From JAVBOP01 sp031550405 (GTDB lineage Bacteria; Bacteroidota; Ignavibacteria; Kapaibacteriales; UBA2268): a stretch of 16,001 bases of DNA. Every line of letters begins with the position of its first letter. Position 1 is the stretch's first letter. Shown one piece after another: positions 1 through 6,536 of this stretch. The translations under genes were made by a program, and so were the position numbers. The notes beneath the pieces were generated by a model. The model saw only the letters and a program-made list of their open reading frames with translations, did not search any database and was not told the DNA's origin. The DNA lies in NCBI GenBank assembly GCA_031550405.1, contig JAVBOP010000181.1, positions 1-16,001 on the forward strand. The letters are read 5' to 3'.

Positions 1-58
1 GACACATCGTCTCTATTGTATAAATCTTCTTGTTTATTAAAATAAATTCATACTTTAA
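1..58 (-). CDS. IS3-family transposase OrfB, N-terminal fragment at window edge
   Basis: In the frame -1 to OrfA the sequence stays open from the slippery A run to the edge of the window. It ends with LKYEFILINKKIYTIETMC, which fits the start of IS3 OrfB proteins (a pattern like KYxFIxxNxxxYxIExMC). The DDE integrase core that would confirm catalytic ability lies outside. There is no good start codon of its own in this frame, so expression would depend on the frameshift from OrfA. The left limit given here is where OrfB-like sequence becomes recognisable, not a true start. Confidence 0.6.
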
Positions 59-348
59 AGCTCGCTCTGGAAGATGATGCTCAACGCTTTTTTTAGGATT
101 TCGTTCTCCTTTTCCAAGCGGGCATAACTTCGCTTAAGTTGCTGCAATTCCTTGACTTCATCGCTTTGAACGCTGTTACCTTTACCCGGAAAACTATTCG
201 CTCCTTTAATTTTAAATTCTTTCCTTCAACTATATATCAAGTCGGATTTGATGCCCAATTCGCGGGCTAAATTTGGAATGTCGTCGCGTTCTAAGCTCAA
301 ACGGACGCAATTCTCTTTAAAAATTTTGCTATAAACTCTACGTTGCAT
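55..348 (-). pseudogene. IS3-family transposase OrfA, broken by a nonsense codon
   Basis: OrfA is the DNA-binding helix-turn-helix subunit of IS3-family transposases and also the first part of the OrfAB fusion that catalyses transposition. From the ATG at 346-348 (preceded by GGAG at 354-357) it reads MQRRVYSKIFKENCVRLSLE and so on for 40 codons to a TGA at 226-228, then continues in the same frame with RKEFKIKGANSFPGKGN and a leucine-zipper-like stretch (LQQLKRSYARLEKENEILKK) to a TAA at 55-57. Family members have the pattern LYxWRKE at the break, so the TGA most simply replaces a TGG tryptophan codon. Full length would be 97 residues, normal for OrfA. UGA is a true stop elsewhere here (UDP-glucose dehydrogenase ends with it), so recoding is unlikely. 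Confidence 0.85.
88..94 (-). promoter_or_regulatory. Slippery heptamer for -1 frameshift, OrfA to OrfB
   Basis: On the coding strand seven A follow CT and precede GCG (codons CTA AAA AAA GCG, in the ENEILKKA part of OrfA). This is the typical IS3-family position for programmed -1 slippage. Slipping one base back joins OrfA to the open OrfB frame (SVEHHLPERALKYEF). Upstream of it the OrfA stop at 226-228 would now prevent most ribosomes from reaching the site. Confidence 0.7.
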
Positions 349-524
349 ATAAGCTCCTACTATTTTAAAAGTAAATTAGAAAATTTTTACCGCTTAACTT
401 ATTATCTACCATGTTAATGCGGAGGTGCAGTAAAATGATGAGAAGGTATAAAGAACAGGCAACGCTATAACATGAGCTGAAGTATAATGAAAATTATTTA
501 ATTAATTGTGCTTTCATCCAATTT

Positions 525-1829
525 CTACAAGTTTAGCCTGTTTTTGATGAAGTTCAATGTGTCGGGTACTGCCCGAAATAGCTGATGAAATTTAAAATTA
601 AAATGTTTGCTGGCATATCTGAAAAATAAGATAGATAATATTAACAAAAATATTACGTAAGGCAATGGTATTAATAGTGGTTGCGAATTGAAGAATACTC
701 CAGTAATGAAAAATGCAGCTAACCAAAATGGAAAACTGATTAAAACAAATTTAGCTATGACTTCAGGTTTGCCGCTTGCGCTAATTGTTGTGTTTAAAAG
801 AGTTATTGGCAATAATACAGATGAAATCATCAATACATTGAAAAATGGTATTGCAAATGCAAATTTATCCGGCAAAAACACGCTAAACCAATTATTTCCC
901 CCAAGTAATCCAAATATTGTTACGCATGTAAAGCCGATAAATAAGAAGGAAATGGCTTTTGTTATTAAGGAATTCAGTGATTTTATATCATTTTTTGCTA
1001 TCAGTTTAACGCTTGGAACATAAATTAAAGAATAAGCCGTATTTATGGCTTCATCGACGAATCTAAAAATGGTTTTAGCGGGCGAATATAACCCAACTAT
1101 CGCTGTGCCGTAAAAATATTGAATCAGAAACACATCACAATATTTTGGCAAAGGCATAATAATTCCAGTGATTGTGTATTTAAGTGAAAATTTAAGCACA
1201 TCAACATATTTCGTTTTTCCCTTCAAACTGAATTTCCAATACTTATAAGTCAATATAAATGAAATTATTGCGCTAAATCCCGCACCGATATAAGTGATGT
1301 TGATTATGGAACTGTAATTAAGGAAAAAATTTGTAAAAATGCAATAGAAAATAATAAGGCTCATTGAACCAAAATATGTGAGATTTGTTAAAAAAAGTCG
1401 AAAAATTTTCATTTCGCGATATAATATTCTCGCGCAAAAATACCTTGGAATGGAGATTAAAGCCAGTATTGGCAAGGCTTCGACGATATAAACCACTTTT
1501 GGCTGTTTTAAAATGTCAGCTATTGGATTTTTGAAAATAACTGCAAGAGCAACAAATAAACTTACAACGATTATATGGTTGAACATAGCGATAGTGTTTA
1601 CTCGGGGCTTTTCACTTTCTTCAGCTGAAAATTGTAATATTGCTTGCAAACTGAATGAATCAGAAATGTTAAGTATTATATTATGCAGGTAATTGAATAA
1701 TGTAAATACGCCTAATTCAATTTCATTTGTAACTCTAAGAATTGCAATCATCGCAAAGCCGTACAGCACATAAGTGGCTTTATCCGCCATCGACCATGAT
1801 ATTTTATTAATATTATCTGCAATTTTCAT
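525..1829 (-). CDS. Polysaccharide flippase, Wzx/MOP-type membrane protein
   Basis: Predicted inner-membrane lipid-linked oligosaccharide flippase. The 434-residue protein is almost entirely hydrophobic, with many membrane spans separated by short basic loops; clear spans lie near residues 19-36, 83-99, 117-131, 147-168 and 178-196, and more follow to the C-terminus, as in the 12-14-helix MOP superfamily. Length, the opening ISWSMADKATYVLYGFAMI and the basic loop after YREMKIFR fit the polysaccharide biosynthesis branch. The frame is open up to a TTG at 1865, but the ATG at 1827-1829 (MKIADNINKIS) is the better start because the extra 12 residues look unlike the family; no clear ribosome binding site is seen. 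It stands alone, divergent from flgF, so its substrate is unknown. A drug-exporting MATE protein is the less likely alternative. Confidence 0.75.
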   Translation of the reverse strand: MKIADNINKISWSMADKATYVLYGFAMIAILRVTNEIELGVFTLFNYLHNIILNISDSFSLQAILQFSAEESEKPRVNTIAMFNHIIVVSLFVALAVIFKNPIADILKQPKVVYIVEALPILALISIPRYFCARILYREMKIFRLFLTNLTYFGSMSLIIFYCIFTNFFLNYSSIINITYIGAGFSAIISFILTYKYWKFSLKGKTKYVDVLKFSLKYTITGIIMPLPKYCDVFLIQYFYGTAIVGLYSPAKTIFRFVDEAINTAYSLIYVPSVKLIAKNDIKSLNSLITKAISFLFIGFTCVTIFGLLGGNNWFSVFLPDKFAFAIPFFNVLMISSVLLPITLLNTTISASGKPEVIAKFVLISFPFWLAAFFITGVFFNSQPLLIPLPYVIFLLILSILFFRYASKHFNFKFHQLFRAVPDTLNFIKNRLNL

Positions 1830-2132
1830 TTGCAGGTAAGATACATAAAAATATCCATCCAACAATAAAAATAAAATAGTGAATTTTTATTAATAATCTT
1901 CAAGTTATAACATGCAACTATGTACGTTAAAAGAAATATATCCGCATTTTTTAGCCTGCTGCTTTTTATGTGCGATTATTAGGCAGTGGCGATTATTCAG
2001 CATGATTTTAGATTGAATCATAAGTCAAATAAAAAACATAATAATGTTATATATAATGACTTATGCAATATATGCCTTTTACTGGCATGAGGCTTGAGGG
2101 CGCATTATATAGTTAATAAATTAGGTCGCAAT
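1830..2132. other. Divergent intergenic region with repeats upstream of flgF
   Basis: About 300 bases between two divergent genes hold no coding sequence I can support. Two kinds of repeat stand out. A direct repeat GCGATTATT lies at 1972-1980 and 1989-1997, 17 bases apart. An inverted repeat CATAAGTCA / TGACTTATG lies at 2019-2027 and 2057-2065, enclosing a smaller dyad AACAT-aata-ATGTT. They lie upstream of a sigma-54-like element, where activator sites would be expected, but inverted repeats of this length also occur by chance in AT-rich DNA. I found no convincing promoter for the minus-strand flippase. Confidence 0.5.
2082..2098 (+). promoter_or_regulatory. Sigma-54-like promoter upstream of flgF
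   Basis: The sequence CTGGCATGAGGCTTGAG follows the -24/-12 pattern YTGGCACGrNNNTTGCW with correct spacing. It differs at one base of the -24 box and, more seriously, has GA where the -12 GC is normally fixed. A start about 12 bases downstream would leave a leader of roughly 25 bases before the flgF ATG. Flagellar rod genes are controlled by sigma-54 in many bacteria, which makes the site plausible but does not prove it. Confidence 0.35.
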
Positions 2133-2924
2133 ATGCTCAAGGAACTACACACGGCTGCACTCGGCTTGCTTAATACACAGACTCGGCTTGAAGTTACCGC
2201 AAATAATATCGCAAACGCAGGAACGACTGCTTTTAAACGTGCTGGCGTGTTTGAACGCAATCTGGTTGATGCCAAAGCGAGCCTGTTCAATCACGCAGGC
2301 AAGCTGGAACAGGATGACCCACCGATAGGCTCCTATACTGACTGGAAGGCAGGCAGCTCAAATAATACAAATAATCCACTCGATATTGCAATTGACGGCA
2401 GCGGCTTTTTTACGCTGCGGAGTGCTGATGGCGAGGAGACGCTGACCCGTAATGGCAGCTTCAAGCTAACGCCCGACGGCTTTTTGGTATCGCATGACGG
2501 CAAGTATGTTCTCGGGACGAATAATGAGGCGATACGCATACCTGATTATACCAGCATTGATGGCAGCGACGGCAAAACGGAGCGCAAGGCAGTAGACGTA
2601 ACCATTGCAAACACCGGCGAAATTTATGCCAATGACGAGCCTGTTGCCACGCTGAAAATCGTCGATGCTGAGGATTATTCGCAGCTTGTACGCCTATCCA
2701 GTCAGGATTTTTTGCCTGATGTTGATGCAGGTCTGGTCAATGTGCCGCAGGATAATGTGAATATAAAGCAAGGCTGGCTGGAAGGCTCGAACGTTGATAT
2801 TATTAATGAAATGGTTACGATGATTGAATTGCAGCGGGCATTCGAGGCAGGCAGCAAGGTTATACAGACAAATGACAGTACATTGGATAAATCAATGCAA
2901 GTCGCGAAATTCGGCTATTATTAA
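2133..2924 (+). CDS. flgF: Flagellar basal-body rod protein FlgF
   Basis: Structural protein of the proximal flagellar rod, exported through the flagellar type III system and assembled in the periplasm. The 263-residue product has the N-terminal rod signature ANNIANAGTTAFK at residues 23-35, the central NPLDIAIDGSGFFTL motif at 81-95 followed by LTRNGSFKLTPDGFLVS, and the C-terminal assembly segment GSNVDIINEMVTMIELQRAFEAGSK. All three are shared by FlgF and FlgG; position before a typical FlgG supports FlgF. The frame is open to a TTG at 2094, but the ATG at 2133 (MLKELHTAALGLL) matches the family N-terminus, with a weak TTAGG upstream. flgG starts 30 bases after its stop, so the two form an operon. 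A second FlgG-like paralogue is the main alternative name. Confidence 0.88.
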   Translation: MLKELHTAALGLLNTQTRLEVTANNIANAGTTAFKRAGVFERNLVDAKASLFNHAGKLEQDDPPIGSYTDWKAGSSNNTNNPLDIAIDGSGFFTLRSADGEETLTRNGSFKLTPDGFLVSHDGKYVLGTNNEAIRIPDYTSIDGSDGKTERKAVDVTIANTGEIYANDEPVATLKIVDAEDYSQLVRLSSQDFLPDVDAGLVNVPQDNVNIKQGWLEGSNVDIINEMVTMIELQRAFEAGSKVIQTNDSTLDKSMQVAKFGYY

Positions 2925-2954
2925 TTTTTTTTAATAATTCAGGATAACTTAATT

Positions 2955-3746
2955 ATGGATAAGACGCTTAGAACAGCCGCAACCGGCTTGAATGCTCAGC
3001 AAAGATATGTCGAAATCATATCTAACAATATAGCGAATGTTAATACTACCGGCTATAAAAGTGTTAGACCGGAGTTTCAGGATTTGCTCTATGAAACCCT
3101 GCGTCCAGCGGGCGCTATCAGCCGCAATGGTGTTGAGCCGCTGAACGAGGTGCAGATAGGCTCTGGTGTTGAGGTGGTTGGCACTGCGAAAAATTTCAAG
3201 CAGGGCGATGTCAATCAAACCAATCGTCCGCTTGATATTGCAATTAATGGCGAAGGCTTTTTTGTATTGCAACTACCAGATAATCATACAGCTTATACAC
3301 GCGACGGCTCTTTCAATTTGAACAGGAATGGCGAAATTGTAACATCTCACGGCTATCGCTTGAATCCCGGCATAACTATTCCCGATGATACGGTGGAAAT
3401 CCAGATATCCCGTAATGGCACGGTGAATATTTTGCGCGAATTTTCCACAGAGGTGGAGACTGTCGGGCAGATAGAGCTGGCGCGCTTTGTTAATCCGGGC
3501 GGCTTGCGCAGTCTCGGCGAAAATATTTATGTAGAATCGCCTGCAAGCGGTCAGGCTATGTTTGAGGAGCCGGGCGTGAACAATACTGGCGAGGTTTTGC
3601 AAAAGTATTTGGAGACATCGAATGTTAGCGTTGTTGATGAAATGGTGAACATGATAACGGCACAGCGAGCTTACGAATTAAATTCCAAGTCTGTGCAAAC
3701 CGCCGACACAATTCTCGGCACTGCCGTCAATCTGAAACGAATGTAA
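2955..3746 (+). CDS. flgG: Flagellar basal-body rod protein FlgG (distal rod)
   Basis: Major subunit of the distal rod, the drive shaft that crosses the outer membrane. The 263-residue protein shows the whole FlgG pattern: start MDKTLRTAATGLNAQQ, rod signature SNNIANVNTTGYK at 23-35, an FQDLLYETLRPAG segment of the kind expected in FlgG, the central RPLDIAINGEGFFVLQ and YTRDGSFNLNRNGEIV, and the C-terminal SNVSVVDEMVNMITAQRAYELNSKSVQTADTILG family ending (residues 219-252). Length is normal (about 260). CAGGAT lies 12 bases before the ATG as a weak ribosome binding site. The usual following genes (flgA, flgH, flgI) are absent: an unrelated small unit and a lipoprotein come next, so this is an isolated flgFG pair and the remaining rod and ring genes must lie elsewhere. 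Confidence 0.95.
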   Translation: MDKTLRTAATGLNAQQRYVEIISNNIANVNTTGYKSVRPEFQDLLYETLRPAGAISRNGVEPLNEVQIGSGVEVVGTAKNFKQGDVNQTNRPLDIAINGEGFFVLQLPDNHTAYTRDGSFNLNRNGEIVTSHGYRLNPGITIPDDTVEIQISRNGTVNILREFSTEVETVGQIELARFVNPGGLRSLGENIYVESPASGQAMFEEPGVNNTGEVLQKYLETSNVSVVDEMVNMITAQRAYELNSKSVQTADTILGTAVNLKRM

Positions 3747-3794
3747 CATGCGGGTTTAGCAGGCGTAGGCGTTTATATTCTTTCAATTTACCAC

Positions 3795-3833
3795 AAAAAA
3801 AAACAGCGATACAGGTTATTGGCTGTATCGCTG
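3795..3833 (-). terminator. Intrinsic terminator on the minus strand
   Basis: A perfect 11-base-pair stem, CAGCGATACAG at 3804-3814 and CTGTATCGCTG at 3823-3833 with an 8-base loop, is followed on the minus strand by nine T (A run at 3795-3803). There is no T tract on the plus-strand side, so it is directed against minus-strand transcription and is not an ordinary flgG terminator, although the hairpin could still protect the flgG 3' end. Its polarity implies a transcript entering from about 3840 upward. Confidence 0.75.
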
Positions 3834-3843
3834 CGGCTGGCAA

Positions 3844-3927
3844 TTATCGCAGTTTGTATATTTTAAATAGTCCAAATACAAAAGTTGCAGACAGTAGCAA
3901 CTGGGCTACAGAAATATTAAAAATCAT
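3844..3927 (-). CDS. Possible 27-residue hydrophobic small protein
   Basis: A short frame starting at the ATG at 3925-3927 encodes MIFNISVAQLLLSATFVFGL followed by FKIYKLR and a TAA at 3844-3846. One central hydrophobic segment with a basic tail is the shape of single-span membrane microproteins. A five-codon frame (MNKYS, 3941-3924) precedes it and its TGA overlaps the ATG as ATGA, suggesting possible translational coupling. No Shine-Dalgarno site is seen. The stop lies 11 bases before a minus-strand intrinsic terminator, and a TAnnTTTG box lies 41 bases upstream of the ATG. It could equally be a non-coding RNA of about 165 nt. I know no homologue. Confidence 0.3.
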   Translation of the reverse strand: MIFNISVAQLLLSATFVFGLFKIYKLR

Positions 3928-3967
3928 GAATATTTGTTCATAAATTCTTATTGCCTTTGAAGTATTT

Positions 3968-3975
3968 CAAAAATA
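3968..3975 (-). promoter_or_regulatory. -7 box (TATTTTTG) of the small minus-strand unit
   Basis: On the minus strand the bases read TATTTTTG, matching the Bacteroidota -7 consensus TAnnTTTG. No TTG is found 20 bases upstream, so only half of the promoter is convincing. A start near 3960 would give a transcript of about 165 nt up to the terminator at 3795-3833. Confidence 0.3.
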
Positions 3976-4158
3976 AAAATTTAAAAAATATTTCTTGCAC
4001 ATATAAAAAATATGTTGTAGTTTGACGCTTAAGAAATGGCAATATCATCATAACTGTCAAAAAAACAGTTACAAAAATCTAATAAAAAAAATAACACTAT
4101 GCGTTACAACTTCAAATAACCATTTTATACACTTTTTTATCTGAATACGGAGGGCTTT

Positions 4159-4662
4159 GTGAAAAAATATTCATTAATTTTACTGATTATGCTTGTGTTT
4201 GCAATGACAGGATGCAGTGATAGCAATGAACCCAATGACAACACATTTAAACCGCCACAAACCATCGGAGAACTCAAAAGCATGCTGGGCGGTGAGTGGG
4301 AAGCTGTTTATTATAATACCTATCATAATCCTGATGCAGGATATGCAAATGATACTTGCATTATCAAATTATCATTTTTTTCCACTGATTCTATTCGATT
4401 AATGAGCCAAATTGCTGAAAACAATAATCATGGAAAATTTACATCTTGTGATACAATTTCGGGAACATACCAAATAATTTCTAAAGATTCTATAATAACT
4501 CCACTTGGTTGGTGCGATATAAATGCTCAACAAGAACCTAAAAATGAACGAAAGCATAAAATCGTTTTTAATTCAAAAGACACAATCAAAATAACTCAGC
4601 TCGTTTCACGGTATATTGACTGTCAATATGAAGATGTGAAATTATACAGAAAGGAGAAATAA
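4159..4662 (+). CDS. Small lipoprotein, lipocalin-like, function unknown
   Basis: A 167-residue secreted lipoprotein. MKKYSLILLIMLVFAMTGC is a clear type II signal peptide with the lipobox cysteine at 19, followed by acidic and polar SDSNEPNDN, so it is probably sorted to an envelope membrane. The mature part has a GGEWEAVYYN strand, then alternating short strands each with DSI/DTI turns (FFSTDSIRL, GTYQIISKDSII, KIVFNSKDTIKI) and ends DVKLYRKEK. That spacing resembles small lipocalin-like beta barrels, but this is inference only and I recognise no named family. The start is GTG with a strong ribosome binding site GGAGGG at 4149-4154. Three further cysteines (in DTCIIK, TSCDT and GWCDI) could form disulfides. 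It stands alone between two long gaps. Confidence 0.75.
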   Translation: MKKYSLILLIMLVFAMTGCSDSNEPNDNTFKPPQTIGELKSMLGGEWEAVYYNTYHNPDAGYANDTCIIKLSFFSTDSIRLMSQIAENNNHGKFTSCDTISGTYQIISKDSIITPLGWCDINAQQEPKNERKHKIVFNSKDTIKITQLVSRYIDCQYEDVKLYRKEK

Positions 4663-4687
4663 TCTATGAAAAAAAAATGTTAAAACA

Positions 4688-4891
4688 TTACATCAGTTTT
4701 ATCATATCGAGTAAAAACTCTCCTAAATCTTTTGATTCGTCTGAATAATTTTTCAATACAATCAAGTCAATATTTTTCAATGGTTTATATCCTTTTCTGT
4801 CAATTTCATAATACAAATATACTAAAAAATTATCCAGTTTGTATGAACAGAATGTAACAAAAAATTTCTGAGAAAATCGATAATAAAAATA
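4688..4891 (-). pseudogene. Start-less minus-strand frame, possible gene remnant
   Basis: The minus-strand frame is open for more than 60 codons down to a TAA at 4688-4690. Its last part reads LVYLYYEIDRKGYKPLKNID then LIVLKNYSDESKDLGEFLLD and MIKLM, with protein-like composition. There is no ATG except near the end, so it is either a decayed 3' part of a gene or chance openness in AT-rich DNA. A minus-strand TATATTTG at 4814-4821 lies inside it and argues that this stretch could instead be regulatory. I recognise no family. Confidence 0.2.
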
Positions 4892-4952
4892 AAAAATAAT
4901 GCAATAAAGGGAGATTAATTATATTTTTCTTTATCATATAATTTTTTTTGTT

Positions 4953-4960
4953 TAAATTTG
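4953..4960 (+). promoter_or_regulatory. -7 box (TAAATTTG) for the S1-domain gene
   Basis: TAAATTTG fits TAnnTTTG and lies 34 bases before the ATG at 4994, the same distance range as the better supported promoters in this window. It directly follows a T tract ending in G, a context also seen before hydA. No -33 TTG is found at the expected place. Confidence 0.35.
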
Positions 4961-4993
4961 TAGTCTACTTAATTTTTTAGGATAAAATTGTTG

Positions 4994-6244
4994 ATGTCAG
5001 ATCAAGAAACAGTAATTGCTACAGCAAATGCAGCAGACGAAAAAAGACAACGAATTAATCAAATTTTTGATGAATTAAAAAAAATTCATGAAACGGCAGA
5101 AGCTATTGAAGTTGAAATAAGCTCGGTTGTGAAAGGCGGATTTAAAACCTTGTATAAGGAGCTGCCTATTTTTCTTCCTTTTAAGCTATTCTCAAAAACA
5201 CGGCATTTCACCGATGAAGAAGCACAAAATGAAATTGGGAAAACGATAAGAGTTATAGTTGTCGATTTCACGGAGGACGAATTTGCAAAGGTTGCCAAAA
5301 TAAGCAAAGTCCAATTTGATGAGAATGAAAAATGGAAGGCTATTGCTAATGGTCTGGATGTGGATGTTACTGTAAAAATAATTCTTGCGCATGGAATCGT
5401 TTTTAGTTTGGAAAATGGTTTGGAGGGCTATGCACCTGCTAATTTATTATCGAAGTACCAAGCTATTGACGATCCACATACTTTTGCACAAGTTGGCGAT
5501 AAATTTAGAGCTCGAATTATCAATGCAGACAAGCTAAAAGGACGAATTCTTCTCTCTCTGAAAACAAAACAGCATGTTCCTGATTGGCATAACTTGTATG
5601 CTGATTTTGCAGTTGGAAAACGAGTTAAAGGAACCGTAAAAAAGATAACTAATGATGGGTTTGTTGTTACAATATCTGAAAATATTGATGGTTTTGTGCG
5701 AAATAGTGAAATATCCTGGACAAAACGTCCACAGAATTTGAATGAAACTTTTGCTGTAGGACAGGAACTTGAAGCTGAAATTATCGCATTAAATCCTGAT
5801 GAAGGCAGAATAGCGTTGTCGTATCGCCGTACTCTTCCTAATAATTGGGCAGAAGTTGCAGAAAAATATGCAGTTGGGGAAGAATATGCTGGAATTGTTA
5901 CAGCTATAAGTAAAAATGGAGTAACAGTTTGCTTAAATGATGAAATTGAAGGATTTATGCCAAAAGCTCGAATGCAAGCATTGCTGAATGGCGACAAAAT
6001 CATGCTCAATAATTTCGACTTAGTCAAAATAAAAATAGCGAATAAAGATGCGGAAAAATATTTTTTAATTTTTGAATCGGCACTGCAGCCTCCAAAATCA
6101 GAAATTGGCAAACAGAAGAGCGATGGACGATTTAGCAAATATGGCGACAAAACCAATATTCCAAGCAATGCGGTGCATCGAGGCGAATATTCTTTTGCAG
6201 ATTTATTATCTGAAGCTTCAAAGAAAAATTTGAAAAAATTATAA
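4994..6244 (+). CDS. Protein of repeated S1 RNA-binding domains
   Basis: A 416-residue cytoplasmic RNA-binding protein made of S1-type OB folds. Repeats are visible at about 40-105 (degenerate, GKTIRVIVVDFTEDEFAKV), 120-192 (ending GRILLSLKTK), 205-280 (GKRVKGTVKKITNDGFVVTI to GRIALSYRR, the best match) and 293-365 (GEEYAGIVTAISKNGVTVCL). Residues 1-38 are probably helical and the C-terminal 50 are polar and lysine-rich. Ribosomal protein S1 is usually longer (around 550-600 residues), so this is more likely an S1 relative than the main ribosomal S1. The frame is open to TTG codons at 4988 and 4991; ATG at 4994 (MSDQETVIATANA) is preferred, with AGGAT about 10 bases upstream. It is monocistronic, closed by a strong hairpin. 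A divergent rpsA cannot be ruled out. Confidence 0.8.
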   Translation: MSDQETVIATANAADEKRQRINQIFDELKKIHETAEAIEVEISSVVKGGFKTLYKELPIFLPFKLFSKTRHFTDEEAQNEIGKTIRVIVVDFTEDEFAKVAKISKVQFDENEKWKAIANGLDVDVTVKIILAHGIVFSLENGLEGYAPANLLSKYQAIDDPHTFAQVGDKFRARIINADKLKGRILLSLKTKQHVPDWHNLYADFAVGKRVKGTVKKITNDGFVVTISENIDGFVRNSEISWTKRPQNLNETFAVGQELEAEIIALNPDEGRIALSYRRTLPNNWAEVAEKYAVGEEYAGIVTAISKNGVTVCLNDEIEGFMPKARMQALLNGDKIMLNNFDLVKIKIANKDAEKYFLIFESALQPPKSEIGKQKSDGRFSKYGDKTNIPSNAVHRGEYSFADLLSEASKKNLKKL

Positions 6245-6262
6245 TATATCATTATATTTACC

Positions 6263-6297
6263 ATCAAAATAGCTCGTTTTATGCGAGCTATTTTGAT
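6263..6297 (+). terminator. Hairpin terminator after the S1-domain gene
   Basis: A perfect 14-base-pair stem, ATCAAAATAGCTCG at 6263-6276 and CGAGCTATTTTGAT at 6284-6297, encloses a 7-base loop (TTTTATG). The GC-rich core followed by ATTTTGAT acts like stem plus T-rich tail; by symmetry it could work in both directions. It starts 19 bases after the stop codon. Confidence 0.75.
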
Positions 6298-6407
6298 AAT
6301 ATTTCTGACATATTTATGAATTATTTTTCATAATACCTATATAATTGCCATCTCTACACGCCTCCTTAGATTAATGTTTGTTAACGCATTTTTTGTATAC
6401 TTGTGTT

Positions 6408-6536
6408 ATGATATTAACGAAAAATGAATACAAATTAATAGAAAATTGCTTTCCAATTCAACGTGAAAACATGCGTCATCACAATATTTTTAAAATTTCG
6501 GTATTGTTAAAATCCGATACATGCTTGCTTATTTAG
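6408..6536 (+). pseudogene. Remnant of IS5-like transposase N-terminus
   Basis: The frame starting at ATG 6408 reads MILTKNEYKLIENCFPIQRE then NMRHHN. This fits the start of IS5-family transposases (pattern LTxxxxxLIExxxPxxRxN, the DUF4096-type domain). After about 26 codons the similarity stops: the expected continuation (a GCxWRxLP motif) is absent and a TAG follows at 6534-6536. A TATACTTG just upstream (6396-6403) resembles a -7 box. I read it as a fragment left by deletion or by insertion of other DNA. The match rests on a short segment, so the family call is only moderately certain. Confidence 0.5.
6500..6523 (+). repeat. 24-base repeat, copy 1
   Basis: Bases 6500-6523 (beginning GGTATTGTTAAAATCC and ending GATACATG) are the exact reverse complement of 13324-13347. 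Similarity stops sharply on both sides. The unit has a loose internal dyad, GTAT and ATAC separated by 12 bases. It lies just downstream of the point where the transposase remnant ceases to match its family. Confidence 0.85.

Larger units (their letters stand above)
1..429 (-). mobile_element. IS3-family insertion sequence, one end, cut by window edge
   Basis: The stretch encodes an IS3-type OrfA, a run of seven A on the coding strand near its end, and the start of OrfB in the -1 frame, which is the standard IS3 arrangement. The outer end is inferred at 429, where the coding strand begins with TGCACCTCCGCATTAACATG, 81 bases before the OrfA start; IS3 ends usually begin with TG. The other end lies outside the window, so the matching inverted repeat and target duplication cannot be checked. 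OrfA carries an in-frame stop, so this copy is probably not able to move by itself. The family call is firm; the exact end is a guess. Confidence 0.8.
3747..4158. other. 412-base gap after flgG
   Basis: No plus-strand gene is visible. The first half holds a possible minus-strand transcription unit, described separately (terminator, small frame, -7 box). The second half is very AT-rich, with a weak inverted repeat AACTGT / ACAGTT near 4051-4069 and long A runs before the lipoprotein gene. I found no TAnnTTTG box on the plus strand in front of the lipoprotein. Confidence 0.5.
4663..4993. other. 331-base gap between lipoprotein and S1-domain genes
   Basis: No plus-strand gene is visible. The minus strand holds a start-less open frame described separately. 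At 4953-4960 TAAATTTG matches the -7 consensus 34 bases before the ATG of the S1-domain gene and is its likeliest promoter, although the expected TTG 20 bases upstream is missing. Confidence 0.5.

Noticed and set aside
226..228. TGA inside OrfA read as tryptophan (alternative genetic code)
   Set aside because: The UDP-glucose dehydrogenase ends at its normal family length with TGA, and the tryptophans I read in the window's conserved motifs are TGG. A nonsense mutation is simpler.
2955..3602. Minus-strand frames opposite flgG
   Set aside because: They lie wholly inside a gene with a complete FlgG pattern and show no recognisable motifs.
3804..3833. Hairpin as the ordinary terminator of flgG
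   Set aside because: The T tract is on the minus-strand side; on the plus strand the stem is followed by CGGCTGGC, which does not fit an intrinsic terminator for flgG.
5428..6267. Long minus-strand open frame of 279 codons opposite the S1-domain gene
   Set aside because: The plus strand carries clear repeated S1 motifs over the same span. The minus-strand product is rich in Ser and Phe with no domain pattern, typical of an antisense shadow.
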